A stretch of 64,000 bases of DNA from Rhytidiadelphus loreus (GCA_947034895.1 OX344765.1:45079001-45143000); one strand, 5' to 3'; counted from the stretch's first letter, positions 1 to 13,735 are shown. Translations and numbers: made by a program. Notes: generated by a model from the letters alone, not told the origin.

Positions 1-677
1 AGCAAGAAAAAACTGCTCCTTGTTTGATCCTCCTGGAGTCTTCTTGGAGTGAATGTAAACCACTTGTGTGTTATGTAGCCCATCTTTCATGAAGTTTGCT
101 AACAAGCGTTGTGTGAAACTCCAAAGGGCGAAATGGAGGAAAACCAATTGAAGAGTGTATAAAAGAGGTCTAATGTAGCTATTTCAATGAAAAAAATAGT
201 CAGATTTAACTGTTGATTAACTGTTGATTCAGGACACAAGCCATGCTAAGCAAGATTTGATGATCAACGATCGATTAAAGAGTGAACTTTTCTCTAGTTC
301 CAGCCACGTACTAGGGGAAACAACATCGACGAGACCTCAGTAAAAAAAACTTGATAAGTGACGTTTGAAACTTACTGTTTGCACAGTCCACGTGTTGCAT
401 TCTATAGTAGAATTATGATAAGACTTCCAAATGATCAACTACAAGGAATTTTGAATGAGTCAATATGAAGAAAGAATCTAGTCTGAAAGTCCGGAAAGGG
501 CAATCAACAGCAGCGATCCGGATGGTTTTTGTTTAGCTTCTCAACTAGAACTATAGAATTCGTTGTACGAGATTGGTAATGTAAATTGTGGCACAATTGA
601 TACTTCTTGTGAATCTAGGAAGCAAAATTTCTACAGTTGCGGACAAATTTGAAAGTAGAAGAGAAAAGGTACTCTTA
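1..677. other. Downstream flank of the epsilon-tubulin gene
   Basis: No reading frame here resembles a protein family. The segment directly follows the epsilon-tubulin stop codon on the minus strand, so it probably holds that gene's 3' untranslated region and terminator. I could not place a polyadenylation site. Confidence 0.5.
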
Positions 678-3600
678 CTACAGCTGCACAGTAACCGGCT
701 GCAACCGTGTGAGACGTTGAGGAGTTTTTGCTGTCTCTAGCGTTTCGTACTCCTCAATCAGATCGTCCAGCATATCTGCCAAAAGAGACCGTCTTAACGA
801 AGGCTGCAATAAACCAAAAAATTCATATACCCATCCTGTTGGAAACATTTGTACACCTAATTAGCATTTCCACGTTCCCTCTCTCATTGAGATGTTCTTA
901 CTCATCTCAAAAGATCCCCTATGAGACTCACAAAGTTATTAATGGTAAGTTAAGGTTTAGCAAATAGAACATTAGATCAATAATGAGGTAATATAAAATT
1001 AAAGTAAAGGTAATTTTGATGTAATGTTAACTTCATACTTGCCAGTTCAGTATCAAGTTGATGTCAAGGACAGTAACATCATTCTACATTAAGTCACGCA
1101 TTAAGTTAGCCCCTTTTGCATTGTATTAACATTAAGTTATCATTTGTATAATTTCACCGAAATTAACTTAGCATTAACTCATCAAGAGACCTGTATGTAT
1201 CTTATGTCTATTAGCTTAACATTAGAAATTAAAGTCATTCTAATGGGGGTCTCTTGTGATGGAGCAATACAGGGGATAAAGAGAATTTGTGCCCAACGGA
1301 GTTTGTGACATGAAGAAATAGATTTCAGCATTACTTGTAGATGCACACTTACTGCTGGCAGTATCGAACATGGATACATCCATATACTCTGTGTAATGAT
1401 GCACATAAACTTTTCGCTTGTACAGCTGCTTGAAGCTCTCCTTCATTCCAATAAACCGGCTTCTGGATCATCCCCAAGGGATTAGTGCTCAGGTCTGACC
1501 CTCATAAACATACTACGTTAGATTTTCTTGGGAAACAAATGGATCACGCATATGATTACCAATTCAGACAATATCTTTAAAACAGACCTAGGAACGTGAT
1601 AAGTCCCCAAGATATGCCAATAATGGTTGCAAAAGCGTGTTACCGTATGCAAGTATTGTTGGCCAAGCACAGAAGAGAGCAGGGGCTGTGCACCGCAGGT
1701 TGACTGCAAAGTCCTACTTTGAAACCTTCTACATTCCAATGCGCCTGTGGAGGAGGAACACAAGTGTCAATTTTCCGTGCATTCCAAAATCGTTTTCATT
1801 GCTCCCAAATTTTGAATGGCAAAATAACAACTTAAATAACAAAATTGGATCCACACTAACCATGGTGAGTCGATGCTTCATCCGAGAAACATTTTCTTGA
1901 AGATCAGAAATGGTGCAGATGTTTCCACGCATGAGTAGTGCACACGCTAAGTAGGTCGAACCGATTGGATTCACCTTCATCAGCTGAGTCTCTCTCGAAA
2001 ATACGTCTGTGAAGAGCTGTATTAACCACAATACAAAACCTTGTAACAAGTCTTCTTGCCCATCTCGATTTGAACCCAAAGCAGTCAACCTCAAATTATT
2101 GGTAGAATTGATGAAAGCGACTACATCATATTTCTATGCTCATGTACCTGATTGATTGCACGCTGCTGATTTCCTGTTGTCACACCAAAAGGAATGTCAG
2201 TGTCATTATTATTCTCAAAAGAAATGCCTTTTCACTTGAACAATGCTACTGACGTTGCATGGTATAGATATTGTTTGCTACATGCAAAATCTGCATCACT
2301 GTTCGCATGAATTTGTCGAAATGAGGGGAACTACTTCATGTTCAAAGTCTGTCATGTTCTCTCTACTGGAAGAGGCATGGGACTGCACCGAATGGAGAAA
2401 CAGCAGAATGTGGTGACAAGCTTGACGTCAGGAAATGCAGTCGAGGAAATGGCACCAAGTTCATGGTTATTTCGTTCAAATCAACTGCATTTCAGCCATG
2501 TGAAGCAAATCAGATAGCCACGGTTTAAAATCTTGTCTGCAGAAAGGGACATATGAAAACCAATCTGTTTGCGGTAAACCCTGTATTGAGAGAATATTTC
2601 CAGTTACCTGACAGGCACACATTTCAGTACGTAATCTATATAGAAAATACAAATTTACCTCTTTTCAGTGTAATTACTTTCCTAGAGCATCATGAACGAA
2701 GAGCAAACAAAAGCATCACCATTCAAAGGTCCCTCAAAGCGCATAGAACTGGTCAAGTGAAGCAGCAGGTTTGACGCGATGCTGTTCATTTCGTCAAATG
2801 GTTTCGTCACCTTTGGACTCCACCGTTCAGCTGGAGGGTTTGGTTTAGTTTTTGCCCCGACTGCGTCTTTCTTTCTGTACCATTTCGAATGAAGAAGAGT
2901 TCAGATTGTAACTTGCAAATCCTCAACTAACGATTCTTTATTCAAGATTGGCATCGTTGATGGGTACTTTAGGCATTCGCATGTCGCTTATTTAATTTCT
3001 GAAAAACCTCACAAGGAGAGATTTGGACAACCTGATGATGTCAAGCAGGGCCTGGTTTTCGACAGGCAGGACACAATCTGCATGCTCAGTGAGTGCAATG
3101 GTCGATAGAAGGCTGCAAACATAGCAGTCATTTAGAAAACCTTTAATCACACCATGAGAACTAATCTATTGTACACGACATAATGTTAATGGAACTAGGT
3201 TTATAACAATAAGTTGCTCAACGCCCTTATTCATCACAGCCTTATGGCTTACGTTTATTTTTAGGAGTGTCAATTCAGAGATAGTGAGCTTTAAGTTCAG
3301 ATTTGAACTCCCAAACTAGATCTCCTTGGACGCATCAAGGTATGGACAACGGATAATTGACATCGATTGGTCAACGCCACACTTCACTAATTATATCCTC
3401 CATTTCAGTGAAAGTAAGGCATAACAAGCTCAGGTCCGGTAATAGTAAAGAAAAGAACCTGTTGTAGGGGGAAGTAATTACATCGTCATCGGCAGACGGA
3501 AAAACACTTTGTGTGAAACGATATACCTCCGGATATGCGTCCTCCAAAAGAAAAACAAAAAACACCTAATTAACTTGCATGGAAAAGCTCATTCCCTCTA

Positions 3601-5532
3601 ATTTTTAAGATTCATATCAAATACTGTCCTTGTTTGCTCATAAACTTCAGAACAAGCTTTTTGCCTAGTTCCTTCAAATTTGTGGGCCACGTAAGGGCTT
3701 AGTTTTTTCTGGAGTACTCACATGGAGTAACTCCAAAATGTAGCTCCCAACACCAGATCCAGTACCACCCCCGATCGAGTGCATCATCACAAAAGTTTGA
3801 AGGGAGTCGCATGATTCTGCCTGCAAGAGCAAGACCGTGTAATTAGGTCCTTTGTTCAGGAAGAGGATATCTTTTGTGATGTTCTCATTTACTAGCTCAG
3901 GCAACACAAATATTCAGCTATGGGTTTCCAATACCGAGAATTTTTTGTTAAGATACCTTCACATGTGAAAGGTCAAAGATCTTAAAACTCTTATTAATTT
4001 GGACGCAGCCGAGAGTGAAATGATGCTTCATACCTCACCCCTGACCTTCTCAAGAATGGCATCAGAGAATTGTGGTCCATGCAGTTCATGTGCTTGAGCC
4101 CTAATCAGTTCAAAGGTTGTCAAGCTACCAAATCTTGCACCTCTCTCAAAAAATGGAAGGTAAAGCAACATGTATAAATGTTGGTGGATTGAGAACCCTA
4201 AATAGTTTTGAACGCGTTAAAAGATAACTTGGAGGAATGAACATACCAGTTGTTGCCAGAGCCAGAGGCGCCAGTAATATACTGTTTACTGTCAAACAAT
4301 TCTGCGAGGGATCCCTTGAAATCAACACAATTGATGAAAATGAAATCGTATGACTACAAACTCTTAGTGTTTAAATTGAAAATTAGTCGTCGAGGAATCT
4401 GAGACATTGCTTGTTGAGAGTTACTTAGATTTCATAAACCGCAACTGCTGAACTTTAAAAGACTCCAAACCCCAAACCCTGATATGGAAGTGATTTGTGT
4501 TATACTCAGTCAACTCTTCATCTTCTGACTCATAAACATATTCCTAACATTTTGCAGCCGTTTACATCACCTGATGTTCCACATTGTGAGCTAGATACAA
4601 ACGCTAATATACCCCAATTTTTCTTTCCGGAAACTTGAGTGTTCTTATTGTCATCGTCTTCAATCATTCGCAAGGACACTGATTGACCAACTGGCTTGAA
4701 ATCACAGCAAATGTAAGAAAGCATTCCCACCTTAAGCAGCTGGTTGACGACCCCCTCCTCCATATCTATCAGCACTGCTCTAGCCTGCACAGAAAATCAC
4801 AAACTAAATAGCAGCAGCAAATGATTGAGATCAGAATGGATATCAATACAAATTAGTTCAGAACGGCCATCCTGTTGCGCTCCCTCACCTTCAAGAAGTG
4901 TATGGGAGTGTTGCCTCCACCCACAGAGAGCTCCCGGGGCGGCGAGTAGCGTCTGTCCACATTATGAAAAAAACTGGACACGAGTTGCTGTCAAGATTCG
5001 CAAGAACCATGGACAAGCCAGTGCCCATACTCGAATTCCATCTCAAGGAAATTTGAGAAGAGCAGAATTGTCAAAGCAGTTTTTCCAGAACAGTTGTGCT
5101 CCAACAGAGTTCTGGACTCTCTTACCTGCTGAGAGCGTGGTCAAATACCATGTCAGGGTTACAAGACGCGTGCTCCCGCAATGCCATATCCCAGAACCGG
5201 CATCCAATCTGCACACACAACCATGCACTTCTGTTTTCGTTTAATACGTTCTATGAACAGCTATAATATCGTGTAGTTCTTAACAGCGTTGTAATGTTCG
5301 CCCAACTCCCTGAGCTGTTTCAAAATGCTCTTCTCAACCTCCAACATTCCCATCGATCGAAAGCAGAACCCTAATCCAGACAGTGTTCGATTCTTCATCG
5401 TGTCCTCTGACGTTGTGAATGCAGAAAATTCTTGTTCAGCAATGGAGATCGACTTCCAAGGCAGGAGATTCAGGCGGCATGTACCTGATTTCCACATTGG
5501 CCTACTTGCAGCGTTATGATTTCTCGCGGCAT
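678..5532 (-). CDS. TUBE1: Epsilon-tubulin, 16 exons, about 478 aa
   Basis: Epsilon-tubulin is a centriole/basal-body tubulin needed for triplet microtubules, so in plants it serves sperm flagella. Exons read from the minus strand: 5532-5485, 5208-5126, 4973-4889, 4784-4731, 4314-4247, 4100-4034, 3820-3722, 3541-3459, 3112-3032, 2874-2720, 2484-2402, 2213-2148, 2016-1861, 1744-1644, 1462-1353, 775-678. Phases agree at every junction; the end of exon 11 (about 2402) is the weakest. The product starts MPREIITLQVGQCGNQ, then ARAVLIDMEEGVVNQ, the tubulin signature GGGTGSG, DDDVITSPYN, EHADCVLPVENQALLDII, PFDEMNSIASNLLL and LACALLMRGN. It ends IEEYETLETAK plus a short tail. The segments PEVYRF, ITSPYN and HADCVLP mark the epsilon type rather than alpha, beta or gamma. 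All exons are intact, so the gene looks functional. Confidence 0.93.
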
Positions 5533-6578
5533 CTTGACACCACGTACACCAGAGCCAGCTTAGAAAAGATGATCTCTGAAGGGGAATGCAAGAGATTTTG
5601 GTTCGTCTACAAGTGAAACTAAAATCAGATTTGTGTTACCGTTTCGGATTAGTTGCGAAGAGCATGAGGATCCTTCTCCCGCGAACGGTGTTAAGAGATT
5701 AGAGTTTAGGCTTCAGCTGAAAGAAGTCAAGATTGGTGAGTGGAACAATGCCAAGATTGGGAGTGCTCTTGTTCACACGTTCACACCAAGTGGTGCTGTT
5801 TCTTGGAAATTTAAGGTGATGTCAAAGAGATGCGAGTGTATGTTCTAACAATATTCAGCTGGAAAGAGAGCTGAGAGCTGTGAACCTGGAGAATCTCTAA
5901 TGTATCATCCGCTGTTTTCCGAGGAAACAGATGCGCTCAATTCAAGGCTCCGACTGCACTGTACTCAGGACATAGCCAATACAAAAGTCACAATCACAAT
6001 CTGTTATGTCAGAAGAAACTGCATAAGTTACACATGTGATAATAAGTCCTTTCTTTGCCACCGTCATAAGGAGTGGATGACTGGATCATGCAATCAGAGC
6101 ACAAATTTTGCAGTACAGTGCAGCATGCCTGAACAGTACATGCAACTGAGTGAACTCATGGTTGTTAGAAAGTGGAAGCAAAAAAACCTTCCAATAGAAC
6201 TCAAAAGAGTCCATTGCAGTATACTAGTTTGCATTACAACGTCCTTGCTTACTCTGGTAATTTACAACAGATTACCGGAACACTGGTAAAACGAATCTTG
6301 AGGACCGACACTAATAAATAGCTCATGCTTCTGAACTAGGTTGCTGCTTTATGACTAAGGATATGACTACAAATGGCGAACTGAAGGTTCTCTACTCAAA
6401 GGAAGGACTTTGTTGGGGCTGACCTATTAAAGCCCTGAAAGAATAGAGGAATTGCAATGCACACCAGCGAGTGGAGTTCCATTGAGTGCACTAACGCTAA
6501 TTGGTGAATCTATGCGACCACATAAGAAAATCGTTGCGGAACCTTGATAATGACTACAAGATTGTGTCTGCTATGTAT
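5533..6578. promoter_or_regulatory. Intergenic spacer: ACLB 3' end and epsilon-tubulin promoter
   Basis: The spacer lies between the stop codon of ATP-citrate lyase B (right) and the start codon of epsilon-tubulin (left); both are transcribed leftwards. It must hold the 3' end of the first and the promoter and 5' leader of the second. Plus-strand frames of 71 aa (5633-5848) and 129 aa (5900-6289) occur but match nothing I recognise. I saw no clear core-promoter motif. Confidence 0.55.
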
Positions 6579-9500
6579 CTATGAGTACTTCGTGTACAGA
6601 ACATCCTCCCATGGGTGGCGGTACAGGGGCTGCTTCAGACGCTTCTGGTCGAACGTGTGTCTGCAGAACAAGGGCAAACATCAGAATTCCACGGTAGATA
6701 CTGAAGTAGGATAAACAACAGCAATGACTCTGAAGACCCTCGATCAGAAAGTCATGTGCGAACACGTACCCAATAAGACCAATGCTCCTGGCCAGGACAA
6801 AAAGCCCATTTAGATAACCGATCTCGATGATCTCATCGATCTCTTGCGGGGTGAACATTGCGCAACTTGACAACAGATCCAGGAAGAGGGACCCAATGCA
6901 CCCATCAACGTTTAGCACAAGGTTGCTGGCCTTGGTCAATGTGTAAGTCTCCACTGTCACAGCATATTCCATGTACTTCACGTTAGGGAATTGTGTGCGT
7001 GCATACTTCTGCAAGAGCTCCACCCTCTTGTCCCTGTTATCACGGCTCTTAATCCTGCACGAAAAACACCACGACTGTTGGCTTCGTATACATGATTTAT
7101 TGGAATTTCAAACCCTGATATTGGGACGAAATCGACTAGCACGTGTATACACAAGAGACACGACTACAGAGCACAATCACTGCAACCAGATGAACAAGAG
7201 GGAAGAGAGAGAATGGGGGAAAATGTAAAACAGCTATCTGGGCAGTTGTTATACCTATGGCCAATTCCAGGAACCCGAATACCCTTCTTCTTCATGCTTT
7301 CCACAAATTCATAAGGTGACAAGCCCCGGTCACGGGCATCCTTGAAGTAGCGTGCAGCATCGTCGATAGCTCCGCCGAAACGGGGGCCAATCGTGAGCAG
7401 ACCTGATTTTCATCGAAAAGGAAAATTTTAAGTGACCATTCTTAGGTATTAAAATCTTGGTGCGCTGCAATAAAGACAGACTAGAACATTTCGAGCATAC
7501 ACAGCAACTCAGTAAATCAGAAGTACGTACCAGATACAAGACTGGATACCAAGTCCTTTCCTGCACGAGAAGTAACAATAGTGTTGTGGGCTCCAGACAC
7601 AGCCGGACCATGGTCGGCACAGAGCATAACGCACATCTGCAAATACGACCACATCCCCGAACAATATTAATGTCATTCAGTGACTGGACAGAAACTAGAC
7701 ATGCACACGGTCAGACTGCTTTAAGTTTCTGCTAATGTATTCCTTGCCAGCTCTACTGGAAGGACGGTACCCCACACTCATGGACAGTTTCTCAGTAAAA
7801 AGATCAAGGGTACCACCATGATTATTTTGGTCCCCGAGATGGCAGAAGAACAAAGTATCTAAATGTGGTAGAAACGACAGTACGTCAGACGACAAGAAAA
7901 TAAGTATACGCACCTCAATGAACTTTGTGCAATATCTTGGCAAGCTGCGCTTGAACCAAAGGAGTGAAATGACATCACCAACACCGTAATCCTTCTCAAT
8001 GATTGTGGACATCGGCACGCCCGCATATGTTGGCTCTTCACCTGCAGAACAGAAAAATGTTACAAACTAAGTACCATGTTACAAACTTACCAATGTATAA
8101 GAGAATACAAATCAATACCAAACTGAGAAAGGGAAAGCTAAAATATGAAGGTGCCAGAGGATTTGAAGCAGGATAAGTTGCAAGCAAAGGTTAAAGGTCA
8201 AAGAACAGAACAAAATCGACAAGACCAGATTCCAGTAGTTTTCATAATACTAGAATTATTTCGCTTTCAGATACCTCTGTCATCACAGATAGTCGACACG
8301 ATGTGTGTGGGCGCCCTCACTTTTCCACTCTTGATTGCGGAGTTGAGGTCCTCTGGGACTGTCGGTGGAACAAAATTCTTAACTGGAGTAATTACCTTCT
8401 TCTCAACCTTCGCAAAGAATCCAAATATATATATTAGTTAATAACTCTTGATCATTCTCGAGAATTCTGCTTCACCATAAAATCAAAATCGTAAAAAACA
8501 GAAGGTATCAGTAGGCTGGGTTCTGGGTTTATACCAGTGATTCGTACGTAGCTTTGATGGTGGCTTCCAAACCTTCAAAAGAAGTAGGTACAATAGCACC
8601 AGCATCTGCCAGAGACTTGTTCTTTGTCTGAGCAGACTCTTCGTCACCGCCACTCTTGGCACCCTGTGGTAAAGGCGAACGAAATTCAGTATTTCCGACA
8701 CATCAAGTAAAGCTCCAAAAAGATTCTGCACTTCCACGATAGTAATGCTGATTGGTGAGCGAAGGATGAGAGAAAGGACTTACAGCATGGCCAAATTGAA
8801 CCTCCGACTTGAAAAGACGAGCACATGTGCCACTAACCCAAGCCACAACCGGCTTGCCTACTTTTCCCTGTTTCAAGGCGTCAACCAGGGAGTACTCGTC
8901 TTTCCCTCCCAGCTCTCCCAGAACCACAATCATCTTGATCTGCGAAGACAGGAAAACACATCATAGCAGACAAGTCAGAAATGACCTACAAATAACAGAC
9001 TGAACTACAGAAACAAGGAACGACAGAAAATTGGTTATCATCATTTGCTAGAAAGTCACCTGTGGAATGTTGTTAAAGCGCAACACATGGTCTGAGAGTG
9101 TGGACCCAGGGTAGACATCTCCACCAATTGCAATGCCTTCGTAAAGTCCGTCTGTAACGCGAGCTAGAACATTGTACATCTCGTTTGACATGCCCCCCTG
9201 TTCACGAACCAATGTCAAAGTAGAGACCGCCACACACGGTATGCAGATCTTTTTAAGTGACGAAAGTGAATAACAGTGCTAGCCAATTGTTTATGGTCAC
9301 TAATCAATTAGCCCACCCAAAATATATTTTAAAGAGGATTGTGCTTACAGATTTTGACACAAATCCAACCGATCCAGGTCTGTAAAGCTTGCAGTGAATG
9401 ATGTTGTCCAATGTGCCTGCTGTATCACCAATTTTGAATGCACCAGCCTGGATACCTCCGACTGTGGCAGGACCAATGACGACCTAACCACAACATGAAT

Positions 9501-11635
9501 ACGATGAGATTGATTCGATGATGACATGTTCACCAGTACAATAGGCAGTAATCGCCTGCCATACGGAACTCTAAACTCTTTAATAAGTGAAAAGGAACTT
9601 ATTAATCATGAACTATACTGTAAATTAAGTACCTGCGCCACTATTCTAGACATAATACACCTACTAAATTCCCTTCATGCCAAGAAATGAGAGAGTCTAA
9701 ATTGGAAAACCATTGCTTCCCTCTATTTACGCTGAAGACGAATAAAATTTCAAGGCAATCTTGGAAAGAATGCACCCACAATCCACCCCCATTCACAAAG
9801 AATCCCCCACTTCTCCAGACCGACCAGTGCAATTCCAACCACACACTATTCAAAAGAGCCTACAACAGACAGGAAATAGACTTGGTACTCGATCAAAGCA
9901 TGAAGCACAGAAGCTTTGCAACCCAGAATCTAGACAAACAACTATCCCACACTAACAGATGATTTTTATTTCCCACTCTTAACTCCACACTCAACATCCA
10001 GTACCCTGCTTCTCGAAATTGTTCTGAGATTTCTTTCGAAATAAATGTGAAGGGTCTGCATACCTTGTTGTTGGCACGAGCAAAAGCTATAAGTCTCTTT
10101 GCGTCTGCTTCAGGAACCCCTTCAGCAATAATTGCAACCACCCTAATTGTTGGCTGCTTGAGAGCTTCCATAGATGATGCATAGGCACTGCACATATAAT
10201 TAATTCAGTTAAATACAAAGATTTACGAGCCTCGAACAAAGCTAAATGCAACCAGAAGTACAGCGTCTGAACACAGAACGGATCCTTGGCTCTTAATTAG
10301 AGGGCAAACTGGTATATGCAGACCAAGGATACATGGAAAATGGGGGCTCCAAACCATCACGTTCCCTATTTCCAACTAATAATTCCTGGAAAACAATACA
10401 TCAGCACAAAACGGAGCATTTGTATCTCCTACAGCATAATCACACCTGCGAAATGATGCGAAGTTGATGAAAACATCTGCTGTTGGATGCGTCTTGCAAG
10501 CAGAGGGAATGCTGTTGGCAATACAATAAAGAACATGTCAGAGTCTTTGCTTCCATCTGCACTATTTCTGACTTGCCCAAAATGATATAAACAAGTCGAT
10601 TTCAGAGGGTAATCAAGTAGAGAGCGTTCGAGATGACTAAATTATCCGGTAAGAGAGCACTTGGATTCTACATCTAAGAGAACATAAAGCTGAACTAGGG
10701 GCAAAACAGCTCTACGTTATGCCAGTTGAACTCACCTGCCATGCACAGGGACGGCAATCTCCTCTTGTCCAAAAAAGAGTTTCTGGAAACCATCAGAACC
10801 TGGGTTGATCACACCAGCCACAGATGGAGTCTCCCTTCCTGTGCAACCAGAATCCCAAAGTTCTCAGAAGCATTCTCAAAGTTTTGTTTGGGCACAGTCA
10901 AGACCCAGCGATACAAAGATACTGAATCAAAAACCTCTGATTGGTCATCATCAAGTAGTATTCTCATATTTCCTAATGGCCTCACGTAATTCAATAGCAG
11001 CGAAAGAAAATGCGGGCGCTGGGAATCAGCGTCAGTCATGGAAACTGAGAAGGAGCAACGCTACAGCAGTGTTCCAACGCAGGAAAATCACTATTTAGGC
11101 AGCGATTAAACCAGACCAAACAAGCTGTCACTTTGATGAGAGGGACTTGACATTTCAACAGGAGCTCATAGGGAGATGTAGCAGCAGATATTATTCCCGA
11201 CTAGAATTATGCCAGGTGATGGTGACAATCGGAGCACTTCCGAGTCAGAGCCACAACAGGAGGGAAGAATCGTTCAAGGCTATAGAATCTGCCAGAGTTC
11301 CAAAGCGTCTGGCTCTGCTCCGACAACCGAATGCTATCTTATGCACATAAAATATCAACTGCTAAAGCAAGCAAGTGTGGATTCTCTCAACCATGAATCC
11401 GAATGATCACTCGGTGCGTTGGACATGGCTGAAATTCAAGGGAGATTCACTTTCATTCCTTCCTGAGGTGACAAAAAGAAGGATACCGACAACGAAAGTA
11501 AAATAAAAAGGACGTGAAACATAGTTAAAACATACCACACAAGAAGTCAAAATCGAGCATGCGCTGCACCGGACTCTGCTTGTAGTTATAGAACAGGGCC
11601 TGCGTTGTACGCGAGAACAACTGCCCCGTCGCCAT
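6579..11635 (-). CDS. ACLB: ATP-citrate lyase beta subunit (ACLB), 14 exons, 610 aa
   Basis: With subunit A this cytosolic enzyme cleaves citrate, using ATP and CoA, to acetyl-CoA and oxaloacetate. That acetyl-CoA feeds wax, sterol, flavonoid and fatty-acid elongation. Exons: 11635-11536, 10838-10736, 10511-10446, 10187-10064, 9483-9349, 9197-9060, 8939-8784, 8663-8535, 8407-8275, 8041-7914, 7636-7531, 7402-7255, 7054-6770, 6660-6579. They sum to 1833 nt with consistent phases. The protein starts [20 protein letters not shown]. The succinyl-CoA-synthetase-like half has VGFVSKSGGMSNE and FGHAGAKSGG, whose His is the phospho-acceptor in this family. The citrate-synthase-like half has [33 protein letters not shown] and RVPGIGHR. 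The tail is [13 protein letters not shown] plus two extra residues, Tyr-Ser. Plant ACLB is about 608 aa, so this copy is complete. Confidence 0.96.
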
Positions 11636-12380
11636 GGCGTCAACGTGTCAAACCCTCACAGCGCTCCAAAACCAATGCGCTTCCAACTCCTCCACGAACA
11701 GCAAACAATTCTTATTTCCGCTTCAAGGTGCCAGCACTTCCAGATCTACAATCCAACAATATGCACAAACCACACCTCAGTCAACCTTGACCAAACGACA
11801 CTTCAACCTCGTACACAAGTAATGACGTCGAAACGAAAAAAATCTCTCGCATTGCAATTCACCACAAATCTTTCCACCACTACTTCAAGACGATCACAAC
11901 GCATCTCCAACTTGAGCAAATCCAATGCACAATCACCCTGTGTCTCCTTTCACACGGCTACTTGCAACGAATCGACCTACTCCACCGCATCCTTTTCAGA
12001 CACAGACAGATCTCCGCACGGACGCATCAGTAATCCGCGATGGCCGCGCATTTCCAACAACACAGCGCCACATCCAACCCCCGCCCCCCCTGTCTTCGAA
12101 CTTTTCCAAATCATCACCAAATCAACCGGTGCTCACCTCATTCGGAAGCTGACGAGAGGCCGCAACCACATAGACCGACGACGACGTGAAAGGAGATGCA
12201 AAATGTGCAAGAGAGGCGTGCGAGGAGTGTGAGGAGTCAGAGAGCAGCTGCAAATGATGGGAGTCGCCGAGGGGCAAGCTTTGGAGAAGAAGGCTCGGGG
12301 CGGCGCGGGCAGGGTCGTCGGGTCAAGGCGACGACCGGTCCGTCGGGCCCGACCCGCGCCCGGGCAATTTAGCGCGTGCT
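11636..12380 (-). promoter_or_regulatory. ACLB upstream region with GC-rich patch
   Basis: The segment directly upstream of the ACLB start codon is C-rich on the plus strand. It ends in a very GC-rich, CpG-dense patch at about 12290-12370, unlike the AT-rich DNA beyond. The likely content is the ACLB 5' leader and promoter. A 195-codon plus-strand frame at 11645-12232 overlaps it, but its low-complexity Ser/Thr/Pro/Asn composition fits antisense of a leader rather than a gene. Confidence 0.5.
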
Positions 12381-12688
12381 ATCAAAACTGAACATTCGGG
12401 ACTTTCTTTTTCCCCTTTGGTTGACCATAAAATTCACTGGATTCCGTTCCATTACGAAAGTTGTCAATTGAACGCAACCTTTTGAGGCCCCGCTGCTCAC
12501 TTTTCAAGCAGCCTTCGTAGACAGTCTCGGCAGCGTGGTCGTGTGTTGAAGGTTGACCTGGGGTTCATTTGGTTGAAACTGCCAACCCAAGGGCTTGTCA
12601 AAGGTTGACCCATATGCTGCTTTGCTTTTTTGAAGTTTGTAGGGATTTCAATTCTTGGAAAGACACTAAGACTATTGCTCATCTTTAA

Positions 12689-12830
12689 GGGCCACTTCAC
12701 ACAATCAATGGTCAAAGGTTGAGAGGTCATCGATTTTCATCAAACAAATTGCAAAAAAACAAGAATTTCAGCAATGTGATTGGTGGAAATCGAAGGTCTC
12801 TTGAACTTTGGTCATAGTGTGAAGTGCCCC
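12689..12830. mobile_element. Tourist/Harbinger-like MITE flanked by TAA
   Basis: The two ends are inverted copies of each other: the left begins GGGCCACTTCACAC and the right ends GTGTGAAGTGCCCC. Pairing continues inward for about 55 bases per arm around a loop of about 36 bases. TAA lies directly outside both ends (12686-12688 and 12831-12833), as expected for a three-base target duplication of the PIF/Harbinger class. There is no coding capacity. The superfamily call rests on the TAA duplication and the G-rich termini. Confidence 0.7.
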
Positions 12831-13289
12831 TAAGTCACTTACATTGGGTGGGGCTTCAATATCCAAAAGGCTTTACTTACACTATAAAGTAGTCAAAACT
12901 TATGAGCATTATATCTGAACATCCAAATCTTTAAGTTGTTCATTTGTAGGACACTTTTATGAAAGTTTACAAAAGATTTTAAGATGTTTTACCTTAATAT
13001 TTCTTCATACATAAAGAAAAGTAACTCAAAATTCTGCATTTTTTGGACATTTTCATAGGACCAAGTGCTATTTTATTCTTGGGACCTTGAATATCCTAAT
13101 TAATTATTTTTCACAAACATTTCATCTAGGTGTGGGTAGAAGTTAAAATTGAAATGTTTGTTAATCATAGATTGAAATATGAGCATGAACAAATTTGGAG
13201 AGCATGAATCAAAGAGTTGTCAACAAGGATAATATTTGTTTATAATAAGTAGGAGGTCCAAAAAGAATTCAAGTACTAAGAGCATTTTC

Positions 13290-13500
13290 TAATACAAGGG
13301 TACATATTGCATTTTTCAATGTACCAACAATGAATATTTTTAAGTAGGGATATTTTTAGAGCCGTATGTGATTCCAACTTCAAAATTCATAACTCATTAC
13401 ACAAAGATCCCAAAAATATAAATGAAAATGGATTTAGTGTGACTTCCATTTGTCTTTGAAAGACAATTTACCGTAAAATGTTTAGAGATGAACCTCTTAA
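13290..13500 (+). repeat. Dispersed repeat family 1, copy A
   Basis: The core runs from a stretch containing TTTTTAGAGCC through 'gtgattccaacttc', 'cataactcat' and a purine-rich 'gatccaaaaa'-like stretch, then a copy of 'tgtctttgaaag'. Diverged copies in the same order occur at 34270-34560 and 37480-37730. The family is non-coding and the boundaries are approximate. Confidence 0.5.
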
Positions 13501-13619
13501 CATATTGGGTTCTTTGAATGCTTATGGAAGAACCTCCTACCTATTAGAACCTCCTAGCTTATCGGATTCTAAAAGTCAAAACTAAAGTTTTACATATTTC
13601 TTAATCTTAAATGTTTTTA

Positions 13620-13735
13620 TGCTTATGAAAAAAATGTAGCTCCAATAATCTACTTATTAGTCCACATTATTTTTTCTAAAATTGCTGAAATTGTAGTTTT
13701 TGTAACACTTTGAAAGTAGCATCTTGAAAGCTTAT
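13620..13735 (+). repeat. Dispersed repeat family 2, copy A
   Basis: It shares 'aatgtagctccaataatcta' and the following 80 bases (AAAATTG..GAAATTGTA..TTTTTGT.ACACTTT) with 44148-44260, in the same orientation. No function is visible. Confidence 0.55.

Noticed and set aside
3674..3907. Alpha- or beta-tubulin
   Set aside because: GGGTGSG is shared by all tubulins, but the adjoining PEVYRF, ITSPYN and HADCVLP blocks fit epsilon-tubulin.
5900..6289. 129-codon plus-strand frame as a gene
   Set aside because: No domain, no splice support and no composition shift; lies in the spacer between two minus-strand genes.
11645..12232. 195-codon plus-strand frame upstream of ACLB
   Set aside because: Low-complexity Ser/Thr/Asn/Pro composition from a C-rich leader read in antisense; no family motif.
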